From positions 14,838,130 to 14,902,129 of the forward strand of contig NC_084475.1 in NCBI RefSeq assembly GCF_027409185.1: a DNA stretch of 64,000 nt. The letters run 5' to 3'. The position numbers and the translations under genes are program-made. Positions within the stretch are counted from its first letter, which is position 1. Each line of letters starts with the position of its first letter. This DNA comes from Cynocephalus volans. Taxonomy: Eukaryota > Chordata > Mammalia > Dermoptera > Cynocephalidae. Positions 1 through 11,957 of the stretch are shown here, piece after piece. The notes beneath the pieces were generated by a model. The model did no database searches. It had not been told where the DNA came from and worked only from the letters and a program-made list of their open reading frames with translations.

Positions 1-1690
1 CATGGAATATTCACCAAGATAGACCATATTCTGCAACATAAATCTTGATAAATTTTAAGCATTGAAATTTTACAGAGTATGTTCTCTGACCACAGTAGAA
101 TTAAATTAGAAATCAGTGACAATATGATATCTAGATAACTCCTAAATATTTGTAAATTAAACAGCACACTTGTCAATAGAAGGGAAATACAGGTAACATG
201 TGGAAATGAATTATAGTGAAAATACACACAAAGTTTGTGGGATACACCCTTTTCCACTCTTGAAGAATTAACTGCTACAAAAATTGTCCTTGTCTTGTAA
301 TTAACAAGAAAACTGGACACAATATATGAAACAACTGTTTTCAGATATTGGACAACAGACTGGATCTAACAGTGATCCCTGACATAAAAGAACAAGGTAA
401 GCCCTAGCTTTCTGCCAGAAAGATTTCCAAGACCCAGAAAAGGTAGAAGAAACTCAAACAAAACAAAGGATCTGGCTAAGTTTTTTTTTAAAAAGGCAAA
501 TTGGAGTTTGTGGATGCTGAGAGACTAAATCTGGGGGCATAGCACTTGACAGAAAGGAGATGCAGAGACAGCATGCAGAAGATCTGTAAAAGGGTCAACT
601 CAAATCGTTGACTAAATATTGATCTGCATGTGTGGGGGGTAAAATTCCATAGGCAGAGGAAAGAATCTCTTGAAAGCAGTAGGTTGAACAATCTCAGAAG
701 CTCACACAGATCTGGGAATTTCTACCAAGCTTATTTTCCCACCAACCAGAGTGCCAGGACTTCATAATACACAGAACAACAAATAGAGCCCTCAGAAAGT
801 TATTGATTTGGTAGAAAACATAAGCATAATGAAGAGAGAAGTGGAATATACATAAAGTCCCCTAACAATCTTCTAGACACACACAAAAAACAAGTACTAT
901 CCAAAAGAAACAGTAAAAATATACTTGAGGTGATTAATGGCAGATGAGATACTGCAGAAGATCAGTGACCTTGAAGGCAGAGCAATAGACCCCATCTAAA
1001 ATGAAGCACAGATAGAAAAAGATTGAAAAAAGAAAAAAGAAAAAATCGGTGACATGTGGGACAGTATTAGTGTTCTCACCTATCAGTAATTAAAATTCAA
1101 AAAAAAAAAACCAAAGTGTCAGAAACATATCTGAAGAAATAATGTCCATTTCTTCTCAAATTTGATGAAAATTATAAATCCACAGATCCAAGAAACTCAC
1201 TGAATCCCAAACAGATATGGAATAAACATTAAAACACACACACACCAAGGCACATAATAAACAAATTGCTTAAAACCCTTGCTAACAAACCAGAGAGAAA
1301 AAAAGACACATTCCATAGAAGACTAAAGGTAGGAATTACAGCAGACTCTTCTTTGACAATAGTGCAAGCCAGAAGGCAGTGGGAAAACATCTTTAAAGTA
1401 CAAAAAGAAAATAATTGTCAACTAGAAATCTATAACTAGGGAAAATATCTTTCAAAACAGAAGGTGAAATAAAGATTTTTTCAGACACACAAAAACTGAG
1501 AGAATTCCTCACCAGCAGTTTTGAACTGCAAGAAATGTAATAAAAAGATATTCAGGCAGAAAGAAAGTGATACCAGATGGAAATCTGAATCTACACAAAG
1601 GAAGGAAGATGTCAGAAATGGTTAATATGTGGGTATTTATAAAAGACATTTTTCAATCTCTTTAAAAGATAATTGCCTGCTTAAAGACAA
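1..1690 (+). mobile_element. L1/HAL1-like LINE remnant
   Basis: A-rich plus-strand sequence with the composition and phrases of L1-type elements. Near 1310-1640 is the region of ORF1/HAL1-type copies that reads as 'AAAACTGAGAGAATTC' followed by CACCAGCAG and later TCAGGCAGAAAGAAAGTG. No open frame survives; only short minus-strand ORFs cross it. Probably several fragments rather than one copy, and the left end runs off the window. Inference from remembered consensus. Confidence 0.65.
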
Positions 1691-1764
1691 ATCATAGTTC
1701 CACTTCTGGCCAAGATGGAGTAACATAAAACAGATTTACTCTGAAATGCAAAAGGATACAGTTT

Positions 1765-2336
1765 CTTATGAAGTCAAACATTTACCATATGACCCAGCAA
1801 TTCCAATGTATTTACCTAAGACAAATAAAAACATATGTCCACACAAAAGACTTGTACATAATTGTCCATAGCAGCTTTATCCATAACCCCAAAACTAGAA
1901 ACAACCTAAATGCCCATCAAGTAGAGCATGGATAAGCAAATTGTAATACAGAGGAATTCTACACAGCTCCAGAAGGAACAAACTACTCATACATGCAATA
2001 AAATGGACGAATTTCAAAAGCATGATTCTAAGAGAAAGAAGCCAGACAAAAAAGACTACATCATGCAAAAAATGTACTATGTCATTCCATTTATATAAAA
2101 TTCTAGAAGAGTCAAAACTATAGTAATAGAAAACAAATCAGTGGTGACCATAGTGGTGGGTAGAGGATTGACAAAAACAGGCACAAGAGAACTTTTTAGG
2201 GTGATGGGAATATCTTACATTTTGGATATGGTGGTGATCCCGTGGGTAAATGCATTAATCAAAACTCGGTGAATAATACACTTTAAATTGGCAAATTTTA
2301 TTGTATGCAATTTATACTTCAATAAACTCACTTTTA
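1765..2336 (+). mobile_element. L1M 3' end (ORF2 C-terminus and 3' UTR)
   Basis: Reads as the end of L1 ORF2: CATATGACCCAGCAATTCC, then the block 'AACAACCTAAATGCCCATCA' (1903-1922), a tract encoding the usual 'DKANCNTEEFYTAPE'-like decay, and a 3' end with CAATAAACTCAC at about 2320-2332. Many stops and indels. It is followed at about 2395 by a second, more 5' L1 segment, so two copies lie head-to-tail. Confidence 0.8.
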
Positions 2337-4013
2337 AAAATCTGTGAGATATTACCAAAGCAGAGATTATAAGGAGATTTACACCTTTAAATGTCTTTTA
2401 GAAACGACGAAAGGTTTAAAATCAAATATCTAAATTTCCACCTTAGGAAGCTAGGGAGAAAAAAGGGAAACTGAAACCAAAGTAAGGATAAGAAAAGAAA
2501 TAAGAAAGATAAAAGAAGGAATCAATGAAATAGAAAACAGAAAACCATAAAGAAGTTTAACAAAGCTCAAAATGTGCTTCTTTTAAAAGATTGATGTAAT
2601 GAGAAACCACTACCACGGCTGATTAAGAAAATAAGAAAAAACACAATTTATCAGTATAATAAGCGAAAGAAGAGACATCACTACAAATCTTACAAAAACC
2701 CAAAAAAGGATAATAAACAATATTATAAATATTATGCCAAAAAATTTACCAATTTATGTGAAAAGAACAAATTCTTTGAAAAACAAAAATTACCAAAACT
2801 GAAGAAGAAATCAAAAATGAAAGTAGCTATATACCTATTTTAAAAATTGAAATTCTAATTATAAAAAATTCTTCCAATAAAGAAAATGCTAGGCCCAGAT
2901 GGCTTCACTGGAAATGGTATATAAAAAAAAAAAAAAAAAAACATAAAATTTACATAAAACTCAGAAAATAGAGAATAAGGGAACACACTTTATGAAATAA
3001 ACAGAACCCTGTACCCCAAATCTGTAAAAGAAAAAATAAGAAAGAAAATTACAGACCAATATTTCTTATGAGCATAGTTAAAAAATAATCAACAGATTTT
3101 AACAAATAAAACCCAGCAATATACAAAATGTATAACATATGTTATGCATATAAATGTATAAACTCAACCAAGTAGGGTTTATCCCAGGAATGCAATGTTG
3201 GTTCAACATTCCAATATCAAGTAATGCACTTCATTATGTTAATGAATTAAAGGAGAAAAAAACACAAGATCTCAAAAGATTCAGAAAAAGCTCTTAAAAT
3301 CCAGCACCTACTCATGCTTTAAAACCCACCAGCAAACTAAAAATTAAAAGAATAAATTCTTCAATCAGATAAAGGGCTTGTACAACAAAGCTACAGTTAA
3401 TATCACACATGATGATGAAAGACTGAATTCTTCCTAAGATTGAGAAAAACACAAAAATTTCTGCTCTCACCACTTCTACTTAAACATCGTAATGGAGGTT
3501 CTAGCCAGAGCAAAAACTCATGAAAAAGAAATAAAAGATACACTTATTGGAAGAGATGAAGTAAACTGTCTTTTTCACACATGGCATGACTGTTTACATT
3601 TTTTTTAAAACTAAAGAATCAACTAAAAATAAAGACCTTCTAGAATTAAAAAGTTAATTTAGCAAAACTGAAAGACAAAGACCAATATATACCAATAATT
3701 AATTGTTTTCCTATATATTATCAAAAAACAATTAGAAAATAAAAATAAAAACAATCATATTAACAATAGCATCCAAAATTATAAAATACTCAGTAATAAA
3801 TCTAGCAAAGATTTTCAGGACCTCTACATTGATAATTACAAAACACTGCTAAAAAAATTGAAGACCTAAATAAATGAATCATACCATGTTCATAGATTGA
3901 AAGACTCTATATTTTGATATGTAATTTCTCCCCAAATTGATCTGTAGAATCAACACAATTGCTATCACAGCAGGCTGTTTTGTAGAAAATAACAATATGG
4001 TTCTAAAATTTAT

Positions 4014-4401
4014 CAGTCGGCCTTTAACAGGGCTCTTAACTCTGATTAGAATTTAAAGTCTCTGTGTCAGCACAGTATAATCTCTATTGCCCCTAATCTC
4101 TCTCCTTTTCTTTTTTTTTTTTCTATTTTAATCAAATCACAGATTAAATGGGGAACAATGAATATATAAGATTCTTTCCTCTTCTCTGCACAAAATGAAT
4201 TTAGAGTTAATAAATCCTTCCTGTGAGGGTGGAAAGCCTCATTAACTGCACAAATGAGGAAGAAGACTACACAGATTGATAGGGAACCTCACAGCAGTCA
4301 TTTGGCGAGCTTCGGGCAGAGCTGCTACTAAGGAAGATTCTTTTCTTGTCAGTGCTGATTATAAACAGGAAATGGTGCAGTGCACATTTTTAAAAATAAA
4401 A
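4014..4401. mobile_element. Unidentified 388-bp insertion inside L1, with 10-bp duplication
   Basis: The L1 sequence breaks after TAAAATTTAT (4004-4013) and resumes at an identical TAAAATTTAT (4402-4411). The intervening DNA is not L1-like, is less A-rich, and ends in TTTTTAAAAATAAAA just before the duplication. A perfect 10-bp target-site duplication plus an A-rich 3' end suggests L1-mediated retroposition of some transcript on the plus strand. I do not recognise the source; no ORF over 60 codons is present. Alternative: an old SINE or MITE I failed to recognise. Confidence 0.55.
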
Positions 4402-5364
4402 TAAAATTTATGTGAAAATGCAAAGGGCCTCGAATAGCCAAAACAATTTTGTAAAAAGGGATTCACACTACCTGATTTTAAGACCTACTATAAAGCTACA
4501 AGACAGCATGTTATCAGTATAAGAACAGACAAACAAATCAATGAAATAGGATGGAAAGTCCAAAAATAGACTCCATATACAGTCCACTGATTTTCAAAAG
4601 GCGTCAAGGCAATTCAAGGGAAAAATATTTTCAACAAACAGTGCTGGAATATCTGTGTATCCATATAGGCAAGGGGAAAAAAAAAAAAAAAAACTTTGTC
4701 CCCTACCTCACACCATAAACAAAATTAGTTTAATAAGTATCATAGAACTAAACATAAAAGATAAAACTATAACTCTTCTTGGAAAAAGCTATAGGAGAAT
4801 AGCTTTATGAATTTGGGATAGACAAAGATTTTTTAGAGAGGTCACACAAAGCATTGCCCGTGTTTTTTAATGATAAAATTAACTTTAACAAAATAAAAAA
4901 ATCTCGCTCAGCAAAAGATACCATTAAGAAAATAAAAAGACAAAACACAGACTGAGAAAAAATATTTTCAGTACATATGTTTAACAAAAGACCTCTGTCC
5001 AGAATATACAAAGAACAGTATAAATGGTAAAAGAAAGACAAAATAAATATAGATGAGAGGATTGCACAGACACTGCATATAAGAAGAAACAAAAATGGCA
5101 AAAAAAAAAAAGAAAAAGAAAAAAGCATAGGAAAAGATGATTAGCATCACGAGTCATCAGAGAAATGCAAATTAAAACCACAATGAGACATTACCATACA
5201 TTCACCAGAGTGGCTCAAATCAAAAATCTGATCAAATGTTGGCAAGAATGTGGAGAAAATGGAAGCCTCACAGATTACTGGTAGAGTATGACGTGGTACG
5301 ACCACTTTGAAAAACTATCAAACTTGTACCTATCCTGTGGCCCAGCAATTTTACTCCTAGGTAT

Positions 5365-5712
5365 TGTCTTAGTCCATTCTAGCTGCTATAGCAAAATACC
5401 ATAAACTGAGTAGTTTATAAATAACAGAAATCTATTTCTCATGGTTCTGGAGGCTGAGAAGTCCAAGATCAAGGCGCCAGCAGATTCTGGGTCTGGTGAC
5501 GGCAAACTTCCTGGTTCACAGATGGCATCATCTCACTGTGTCCTCACATGAGTCTATCCGAGGCCTCTTTTCTAAGGGATCTAACCCCATCCATGAGGGT
5601 TCCCTCACGACCTAATCACCCCCCAAATACCCCACCTCCTAATATCATCACCTTGGGAATTGGGATTGCAATGTGTGAATTTCAGGGGAACACAAACATT
5701 CAGACCATAGCA
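5365..5712 (-). mobile_element. Solo MaLR LTR (MLT1A/MST-like)
   Basis: Begins TGTCTTAGTCCATTCT and ends ACCATAGCA, a minus-strand LTR with TG...CA ends and the typical internal phrases AAGTCCAAGATCAAGGCGCC and GTGTCCTCACATGAG. It sits in L1 sequence between GTAT (5361-5364) and GTAT (5713-5716), a short direct duplication as expected for an LTR insertion. No internal region, so it is a solo LTR. Subfamily name is from memory. Confidence 0.8.
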
Positions 5713-6262
5713 GTATTTACTCAAGAGAAATGAAAACGTTTGGCCATAAAAAATAATCGTATGAAAACATTAATAGCAAAATCATTTATAACAGCCATAA
5801 ACGAGAAACAACACAAATGCCTATCAATTGGAGAAGAGATAGTATGTTAGTATATACTAATATACAGAGAGAATTATTATATGTGTGTATGTATATTAAT
5901 TATATGCATATTAATGCAATGGAATACTACTTAGCAACAAAAAGGATCAAATTACTGATAGATACAAAACCTGCATGAGTCTCACAGATACTGTTTTGAG
6001 TGAAAGAAGAGAGACACAAAAGAGTTCTTACTGTACAGTTCCATTTATACAAAGTTCAAGAGCAGGCAAAACTAATCAGTGGTAGTAGAAATCAGAGCTG
6101 TGATTGCCTCCGGAGAGGGTCGGATTAACTGGAAAAGGGCACAAGAGAATTTTTATACTTTGATTGGAGAGAGATTTGGTTACACAAATGTTTCCATTTG
6201 CCAGAATTCATCAAATTGTACATTTAAGATCTGTACATTTTACCTTTTAAAAGGCTATGAAA

Positions 6263-6949
6263 TCACAAGTTAAAAAACAAATCACAGAAAACCGTCATCT
6301 TCTATGCCTGGCTTGCCTGGCCCTCTAATATCTGACCCTCACTGGACACAGACCCCGTCTGGCATAGTTCACTCCTTTCGGCAGCTTGCCCTTGCCCGAC
6401 TGGCTTTCTTTCAGTCCCACAAACACACGAAGTTCATGCCCCCATGAATCTTTGCATTTTCACTTCCCCCCATTTCCAGAGCTCTCTCCCAGATCCTTGC
6501 TTGACTGTGTTCCCAAGAGAGGCTCCATCAATCTTTTCCCTGCAAAAAAGAGATGGCACAGTCAAAACAGGGTACATAGAGGTGAATTCCATAAGGGGAC
6601 TATTGACAAGCTGTGGCCAAGGTGCAAGGAGACCACCAGGCATAATGCAATGCCCGGAGCTAGTATCCCTGGACCTGAAGGATGGCAGGAGGAGACAGAG
6701 CTGTTTCCAGAATGGTTGACCTGCCAAGATGGGAGCCAGGAAATAAAGCCCAGTTTCACTCTCCCCCCGCCCTCCAATCTCTGCCAGTGCTCCCCACTGG
6801 CAAACTGGATGGGACCTGAGAGGGGAAGGGAGCCCTTCGCAGCAGGTCAGCCCCCTGAACACAGACTGCAGAAGGGTGAAGGGTGAATCTGGGGGCGCAA
6901 AGACTATCTAGCATAGACACTGTTCCTGGCCTCCCAGGCACACAGCCAT
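6263..6949. other. Intergenic, no gene recognised
   Basis: Mixed-composition sequence after the L1 3' end. Overlapping open frames exist on both strands at 6386-6886 (longest 166 codons), but they have no recognisable domain, no splice or promoter context and mirror each other, as expected in GC-rich non-coding DNA. Parts between 6300 and 6500 have a faint L2-like look. Confidence 0.4.
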
Positions 6950-7140
6950 TCCATCCCATTCCCTTTTTAATTTCTTCCCAGAACTTACCACGATCTGAAC
7001 TCATCTTATTTACTTATTTGGTTGCTTGCTGCTTACCAAAGCCCCCTCCTCTAGAATATAAGCTTCAGGAACACAGGGACTGTCTTGCTTATTGCTGTGT
7101 CCCTGGTGCCTAGAACAGTGCCTGGTGCTTAAAGCAGATG
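6950..7140 (+). repeat. L2 LINE 3' end
   Basis: Carries the L2 3' signature: TTATTTACTTATTTGGTTGC, then AGAATATAAGCTTCAGGAAC, GGGACTGTCTTGCTTATTG and GTGCCTAGAACAGTGCCTGG in the correct order. Ancient mammalian repeat, no coding capacity. Confidence 0.85.
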
Positions 7141-7265
7141 CAGAGCGTTCCCGTAGACAGCCCAGAGAAAACAGCAAAGAAGACGTCACTGCCTCCCCCG
7201 CCGGGCTGGGAGCTGCTTACAAGCTCACACGTTCTCTCCTTTTTTTCTTTTTTTTTTTTTTTTTT

Positions 7266-7735
7266 ACAGTCATAGACTTGATTTTTTTTTAGAGCAGCTT
7301 TAGGTTTGCAAAAATATTGATCGAAAAGCACAGAGCATAACCAAATACCCTTTTTATCTGCCCACAGTTTGCCCTGTTATTCATATCTGTATTAGTGTGG
7401 TACACTCGTTACAATTGATGCGCCAATATTGATACACTATTATTAACTAACAGATTTAGTTTACATTAGGGTTCACTCTGTGTTATGCCAGTTTTGACAA
7501 ATGTATAAAGACATGTGATCATTAGTATTATACAGAATAGTTTCACTGCCCTAAAAATCCCCTATGCTCCACATACACATCCCCCTGCCCCCATGAACCC
7601 CTGGCAACCATGGATCTTTTTATTGTCTCCATTGTTTTGCCTTTTTCAGAATGTCGTGTAGTTGGAATCATACAAGATCTCCAACATTTTTTACCTCTGT
7701 GGTCTGGCACTACAGATGTTCCACACATATTTTCC
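7266..7735 (-). mobile_element. L1 3'-end fragment (L1ME/L1MC-like), antisense
   Basis: After a T-run (7247-7265) the sequence reads as the reverse complement of an L1M 3' UTR and ORF2 end: TTTAGTTTACATTAGGGTTC, CACTGCCCTAAAAATCCCC, CCTGGCAACCATGGATC and GTTGGAATCATACAAG. Similar segments recur at 35.8-36.4 kb and 62.1-62.3 kb. Confidence 0.8.
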
Positions 7736-8589
7736 AAATACGCAAATGAATGCATGAAAGAACTTAGAGATGCCCACCGTTTATGGGGTATTGAGAGCCT
7801 CAGGAAGGAGAAAGCCCAGACCCCTTCCCCTATTTGGGGTCAGAAACCCTCATTCCATCCCCTTTTTTGCCCTCCTCTCCCCCAGCCTCACTCACATTCC
7901 TCATCCCATTTAAATTACACAAAGTTTTTCTCATATGAAAGCTAATTTAGGCACCGTAACGGAGACTATATTTAATGTAAATGGAAGAAACCAAAGCAGA
8001 AGGATTTATAGCAATAATAACCTGCTTGTAATAACACAGAGTGGGTCACCTGCTTGAGAAACAGTGGATTAAAGAGAAGGAAATTTACCTCCCAAGAGAA
8101 TGAGTATCACTGGAAAACTGCATAGCACCAAGTCTTGGATGATCTTATTAAATTCCATACATCTTATTACGCCTTCCTACCAGGAGACAGCTACTTCTTG
8201 GTCCATAAGAATGGCCAAGTGAGGCCTGAAGTGCAAACAGGGGGTGGAAGGCAGGGGGCAGTTCTCAAAAAGGCCTGGAGTCAGTGCCTCCAGGGCCAAG
8301 GACTTCATCTGCACAAAGCCCAGCACCAGCCACATGCGGCTGGGCACCACGCAGAGTTCTGGAGTGGCAAGGGGTTCCTGGTGTGAGGGGCGTGGGGAGT
8401 GGAGAAGGATCCAGGAAGCAGGAAGCTGTCCATTCGTGAGGGACAGCTCTGACGTCGTTGAGCCATCCCCGTGCAGGCGTGGATAGCAGGAGTTCTCCCC
8501 AGTGTTTCAGGCAGCTGGGGTGCAACATATGCCATATGCCCAGATGGTGGTTAGAAGTGGCAGGGGCTTTGGTTACACCAGCGAGCTCA
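7736..8589. other. Intergenic, no gene recognised
   Basis: Single-copy-looking sequence. The open frame 7610-7945 begins inside the L1 fragment and is not a gene. Nothing else recognised. Confidence 0.4.
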
Positions 8590-8685
8590 GCACGTAGAGA
8601 GACCTGGGTTCAGATCCCATCCCCACTACTTGCTGCCTTTGTGATCTTGAGCAAATTGTAAAACTGACTTCACCCGTTCCCAGCA
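8590..8685 (+). repeat. MIR SINE core
   Basis: GACCTGGGTTCAGATCCCAT, CCACTACTTGCTGCC and GTGATCTTGAGCAAATTG follow the order of the MIR core (tRNA-like head and conserved centre). Divergent, ancient copy. Confidence 0.75.
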
Positions 8686-9654
8686 CTGAATTGATTCTCA
8701 CTCCGTGTTCATTCCCCTTAGGAAATTGGCCCCAATATCAGGGTGTCTCTAGCCAAGAGGAAGGAAGCCTCTGGCTGCCAGCCAGATTCAGAGCCTGGAT
8801 GTCTTCCCTCCTATGGTAGAACCAATAGAACTCCCCACACCTACAGCCTCATCAAGGACACTTGCTCCCAGGAGAGACGCCAGGCCCCCAGCTCTGGCCT
8901 CCCCCACACCAGGGAGACGAGGGAAGGACACAGCACCCTGTGCACTGGGAGCTGGAGCTCTGCCGCTGCTGCCCCAGCTCCAGCCCCTCCTTCCTCCCTC
9001 TCTCCTGCTCTCCCCACCTCCTTTCTGTGTAATGGCTTGTTAGAAAGTGGGTAAACTAGAGAGAGTCATTACAGCCGTGAACAGAGACATCACATGAGAG
9101 GATTACAGCAGCTTCTAGTACGCAGCAGCTTTTTGAATGCATGTGCATGAAATCACCCCATTACGGGACATCCTTGTGGGGGAGATGAACAGGAGGGGTA
9201 CCATGCCAGGGAATAAAGGCAAAGCCACCCATGCTGAGAAGAGGGGGTGGCTTCCAAGAATCCCTATGAACCCAGTCTGGTACCCCTTAGAGGACTATGT
9301 CTCCTTCTAAGGTTTCCAACCAAGGTGGATGCTGAGACATCCCTGGACAGAATGCCAGCTCATCTCCCTGCAGGGGACCTGGACCTGAGTTCCTTTCCTG
9401 GTATGGCCTGAATGAGGGGAGTCTGGGGCCAAGAAACATGAAGTATCATTTGCCTGGCACAAACAACAGGGGGCCAACCGCAGAGTTTGCACAAGAAGCC
9501 GTGACTTCCCTCCTCCAAGTGGTCTGCTCTGATCTCTCCTCCCCAGTGAGTCCTCCCCACAACATTTAATCCTGCAACCTACTCCCCACCCCATCCCTGC
9601 CCAATCACCCCATTCCTCCTAGTCTCCATTCTGCTTTTTTTTTTTTCAACAGTG
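8686..9654. other. Intergenic, no gene recognised
   Basis: GC-rich single-copy-looking sequence with pyrimidine-rich stretches near 8960-9030. Open frames under 105 codons overlap on both strands and lack recognisable domains. A T-run (about 9637-9648) precedes an L2 fragment. Confidence 0.35.
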
Positions 9655-9832
9655 CGATGGCCTTTTAACATACCACATAATTTACTAAGTTATTATGAGG
9701 CTGTTATGTTCAGTTCCCCACTAGAATGTGATCCCCTGAGGACAGCGACTGTGGTCTGTTTTGTTCACTGATACATCCCAAACAACCAGAACTATTTCTG
9801 GAACATAGTAGTTGCTTGATAAATGCTTCTCA
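9655..9832 (+). repeat. L2 LINE 3' end
   Basis: Ends with the L2 3' pattern: CACTAGAATGTGATCCCCTG, GACAGCGACTGTGGTCTG, GGAACATAGTAGTTGCTTG and ATAAATGCTTCTCAAATGA. Confidence 0.85.
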
Positions 9833-11462
9833 AATGAAGGCATAAATTGGCTCCTTAAGAAAATAAGTGGGATGTTGTCCCACCTCATTTATTCCAATTC
9901 TGCATGCAGTCTTTGGGCTTTTCTAGGTATTTCTGTCCGAATGTAGAGTAACCCAAACCTAAACCATATCCCCCAACCTGAACAGCCTAAGGCCCTTCCT
10001 GAAGTCAATAGGAAACCTTGAGACAAACCCAGCATTTTGCTCAGAGGGGAGCTGTGGGTCTCCCACACACTCAGAGGCTCTCTCAGGGACTCTGCAGTTC
10101 TGGGGGCAAAGGGGTGACCCTGCTGGGGTCCAGGAAGCCCAGCCCCAGCTCCCTCCTTTTGCTGATGAGGTCCTCAGCTTCCCCTCCTGTGGAGTTTCTC
10201 ATCACTTGCAGGTTGCAATTAACATTCGCCTTGGAAGATGTCTGTTTCATCAGAGCCTCCTAATGAAGCCATTGTTCTCGCTCACACCCCCAGCACCCAC
10301 CCATACCACCCTGTGCCATGGGGACTGATTTCTATTTGGGCTCTCAGGCTATGATGGGTCCAGAAATACCCAGGAATCAAGGGAGCCTTCCTGGGTCCTG
10401 CTGGCTTCTTCAGATCCAAAAGATGCTCTCCCCCGCAATATGGACCCCACCACCCTGGGACGCTTCAGAGACGACGAGTCTGAGAACAAAGAAAAAAATG
10501 GGGAATCAGAAAGAGAAAGCTCATATCCCTGTCCCCACACCCTCCCAGGCAAGGCAGCAGCAGCAGAAGCAGCAGGGGGTGAATGCAGGACGGGGGTCGC
10601 ATGCCAGAGGCAGGGGTGGGAGCACAAGCCAGAGAGACACAGCAGGCTTCAGAGCAGCAGGCGTCCCTACAAAGTTGTGCCTTTTAATCTAAATTTGATG
10701 AAACCAGAGCTGCCTTTCAGCTAGGAGAGAGGGAAGGAGCATGCTGCAGAGTCCCCCACCTTGGTGCTCCTGCAGCCCCTCGTCGCCTCCACTCCTCCAG
10801 GACCTGTCTGCCCTTCTCAGGTGGCTTCCCCCTCTTCCATGCCACCAGGAGAGCCCTGGCCATTGGACACATACTCCAAGTGACCAGGAAGTAATTTCTA
10901 TTGACCAGATGCTTTCCCAGTCACCTCGCAGCCAGAGCCCCTGGATTCTCCAAGGAGGGTGACCAAAAGGACAGGGGGTTCTGGGAATGTGGGTCTTTCA
11001 GTGCTAAAACCAGGAAAGACTCAGGCAAACCAGGATGGTTGGTCACTTATTTCTAAGAAAGTTTAAAGAGGTTTATGGGATATACTTTGCAAAACAGCTG
11101 GAGGCCATCCCAGAAGGCCAGAGCACCTGTTGTTACATGAGGGACACGCCTGCCCAGGGAGGAAGCTGCGTCTATGTACGACTTGCATCTGCTCTGTCAC
11201 ATCTTTCCATCTCAATGACTGGCATCACCCTTAACCAAGGCTCAGACATGAATCCTGAAAGCAAGGCATCCCGACTCCTCCTTCTGGCTCCCTGACCCCT
11301 ACATCCATGTCCTAACCTTCCCCTGCATGCCCCGCCCCCATCTGCTCCCTCCTTTCTGTCCACCCTGCACTGCCACCAACATTAGCCCCTGGGCTAAGTG
11401 GCACAGGGTTAACACGTTGGGGAAACCCAGCCCAGGTGCCAATGCAGAAGGAATACACTAGG
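9833..11462. other. Intergenic, no gene recognised
   Basis: About 1.6 kb with moderate GC. Overlapping opposite-strand frames at 10318-10692 and 10349-10627 look spurious: no domain, no splice context. No repeat recognised with confidence. Confidence 0.35.
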
Positions 11463-11957
11463 TGTTATGGGTTGAATTATGTCCCCCGAAAAGATATCTT
11501 AAGCCCCAATCTCTGGTACCTATGAAGGTGACCTTATTTAGAAATAGGGTCTTTGCAGATATAATCAAGTTAAGATGAGGTCATTAGGTGATTACTTAAC
11601 TTGTAATCAAGTTAAGATAGGTTATGCTGGGCCCTGATCCAATACAATGGGTGTTCTTACACAAAGAGGGAAATTTGGACACAGATGTACACAACGGGGA
11701 AGACGGCCATGTGACAACAAAGGCAGAGATTAGAATGATGCGTCTATAAGCCAAGGACTGCCAAGAATAACTGGAAAAGACCAGAAAATACAAAAGGCAA
11801 GGAAGGACCCTCCCCTACAGGTCTCAGGGGGAACATGGCCCTGCTGACACCTTGATTTCAGACTCCAGCCTTCAGAACTGTGAGACAGCATGTTTCTGTT
11901 GTTTTAAGCCTCCCAGTTTGTGGTTCTTTGTTACAGCAGCTCTAGGAAACTCATACA
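11463..11957 (+). mobile_element. MaLR LTR (MLT1-like), sense
   Basis: Starts TGTTATGGGTTGAATTATGT and ends AACTCATACA. Internal phrases GAAATAGGGTCTTTGCAGAT, CAAGTTAAGATGAGGTCATT, ACACCTTGATTTCAGACTCC and TTCTGTTGTTTTAAGCC are those of MLT1-type LTRs. About 495 bp, so close to full length; no internal part is attached. A second, older relative lies at 30701-31130. Confidence 0.8.

Larger units (their letters stand above)
2395..6262 (+). mobile_element. Long L1M fragment (ORF2 to 3' end), interrupted twice
   Basis: Plus-strand L1 ORF2 in order: the region before the polymerase (2560-2640), the 'GPDGF' block at about 2890-2905, the phrase TTTATCCCAGGAATGCAATG at about 3178-3198, the palm/thumb region to 4013, then 4412-5364 and 5713-6262 with the C-terminal zinc-knuckle region and 3' UTR. 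The reading frame is destroyed throughout. It is split by an unidentified insert (4014-4401) and a solo LTR (5365-5712); joining the flanks restores colinear L1 sequence in both cases, which fixes the relative ages. Confidence 0.8.
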
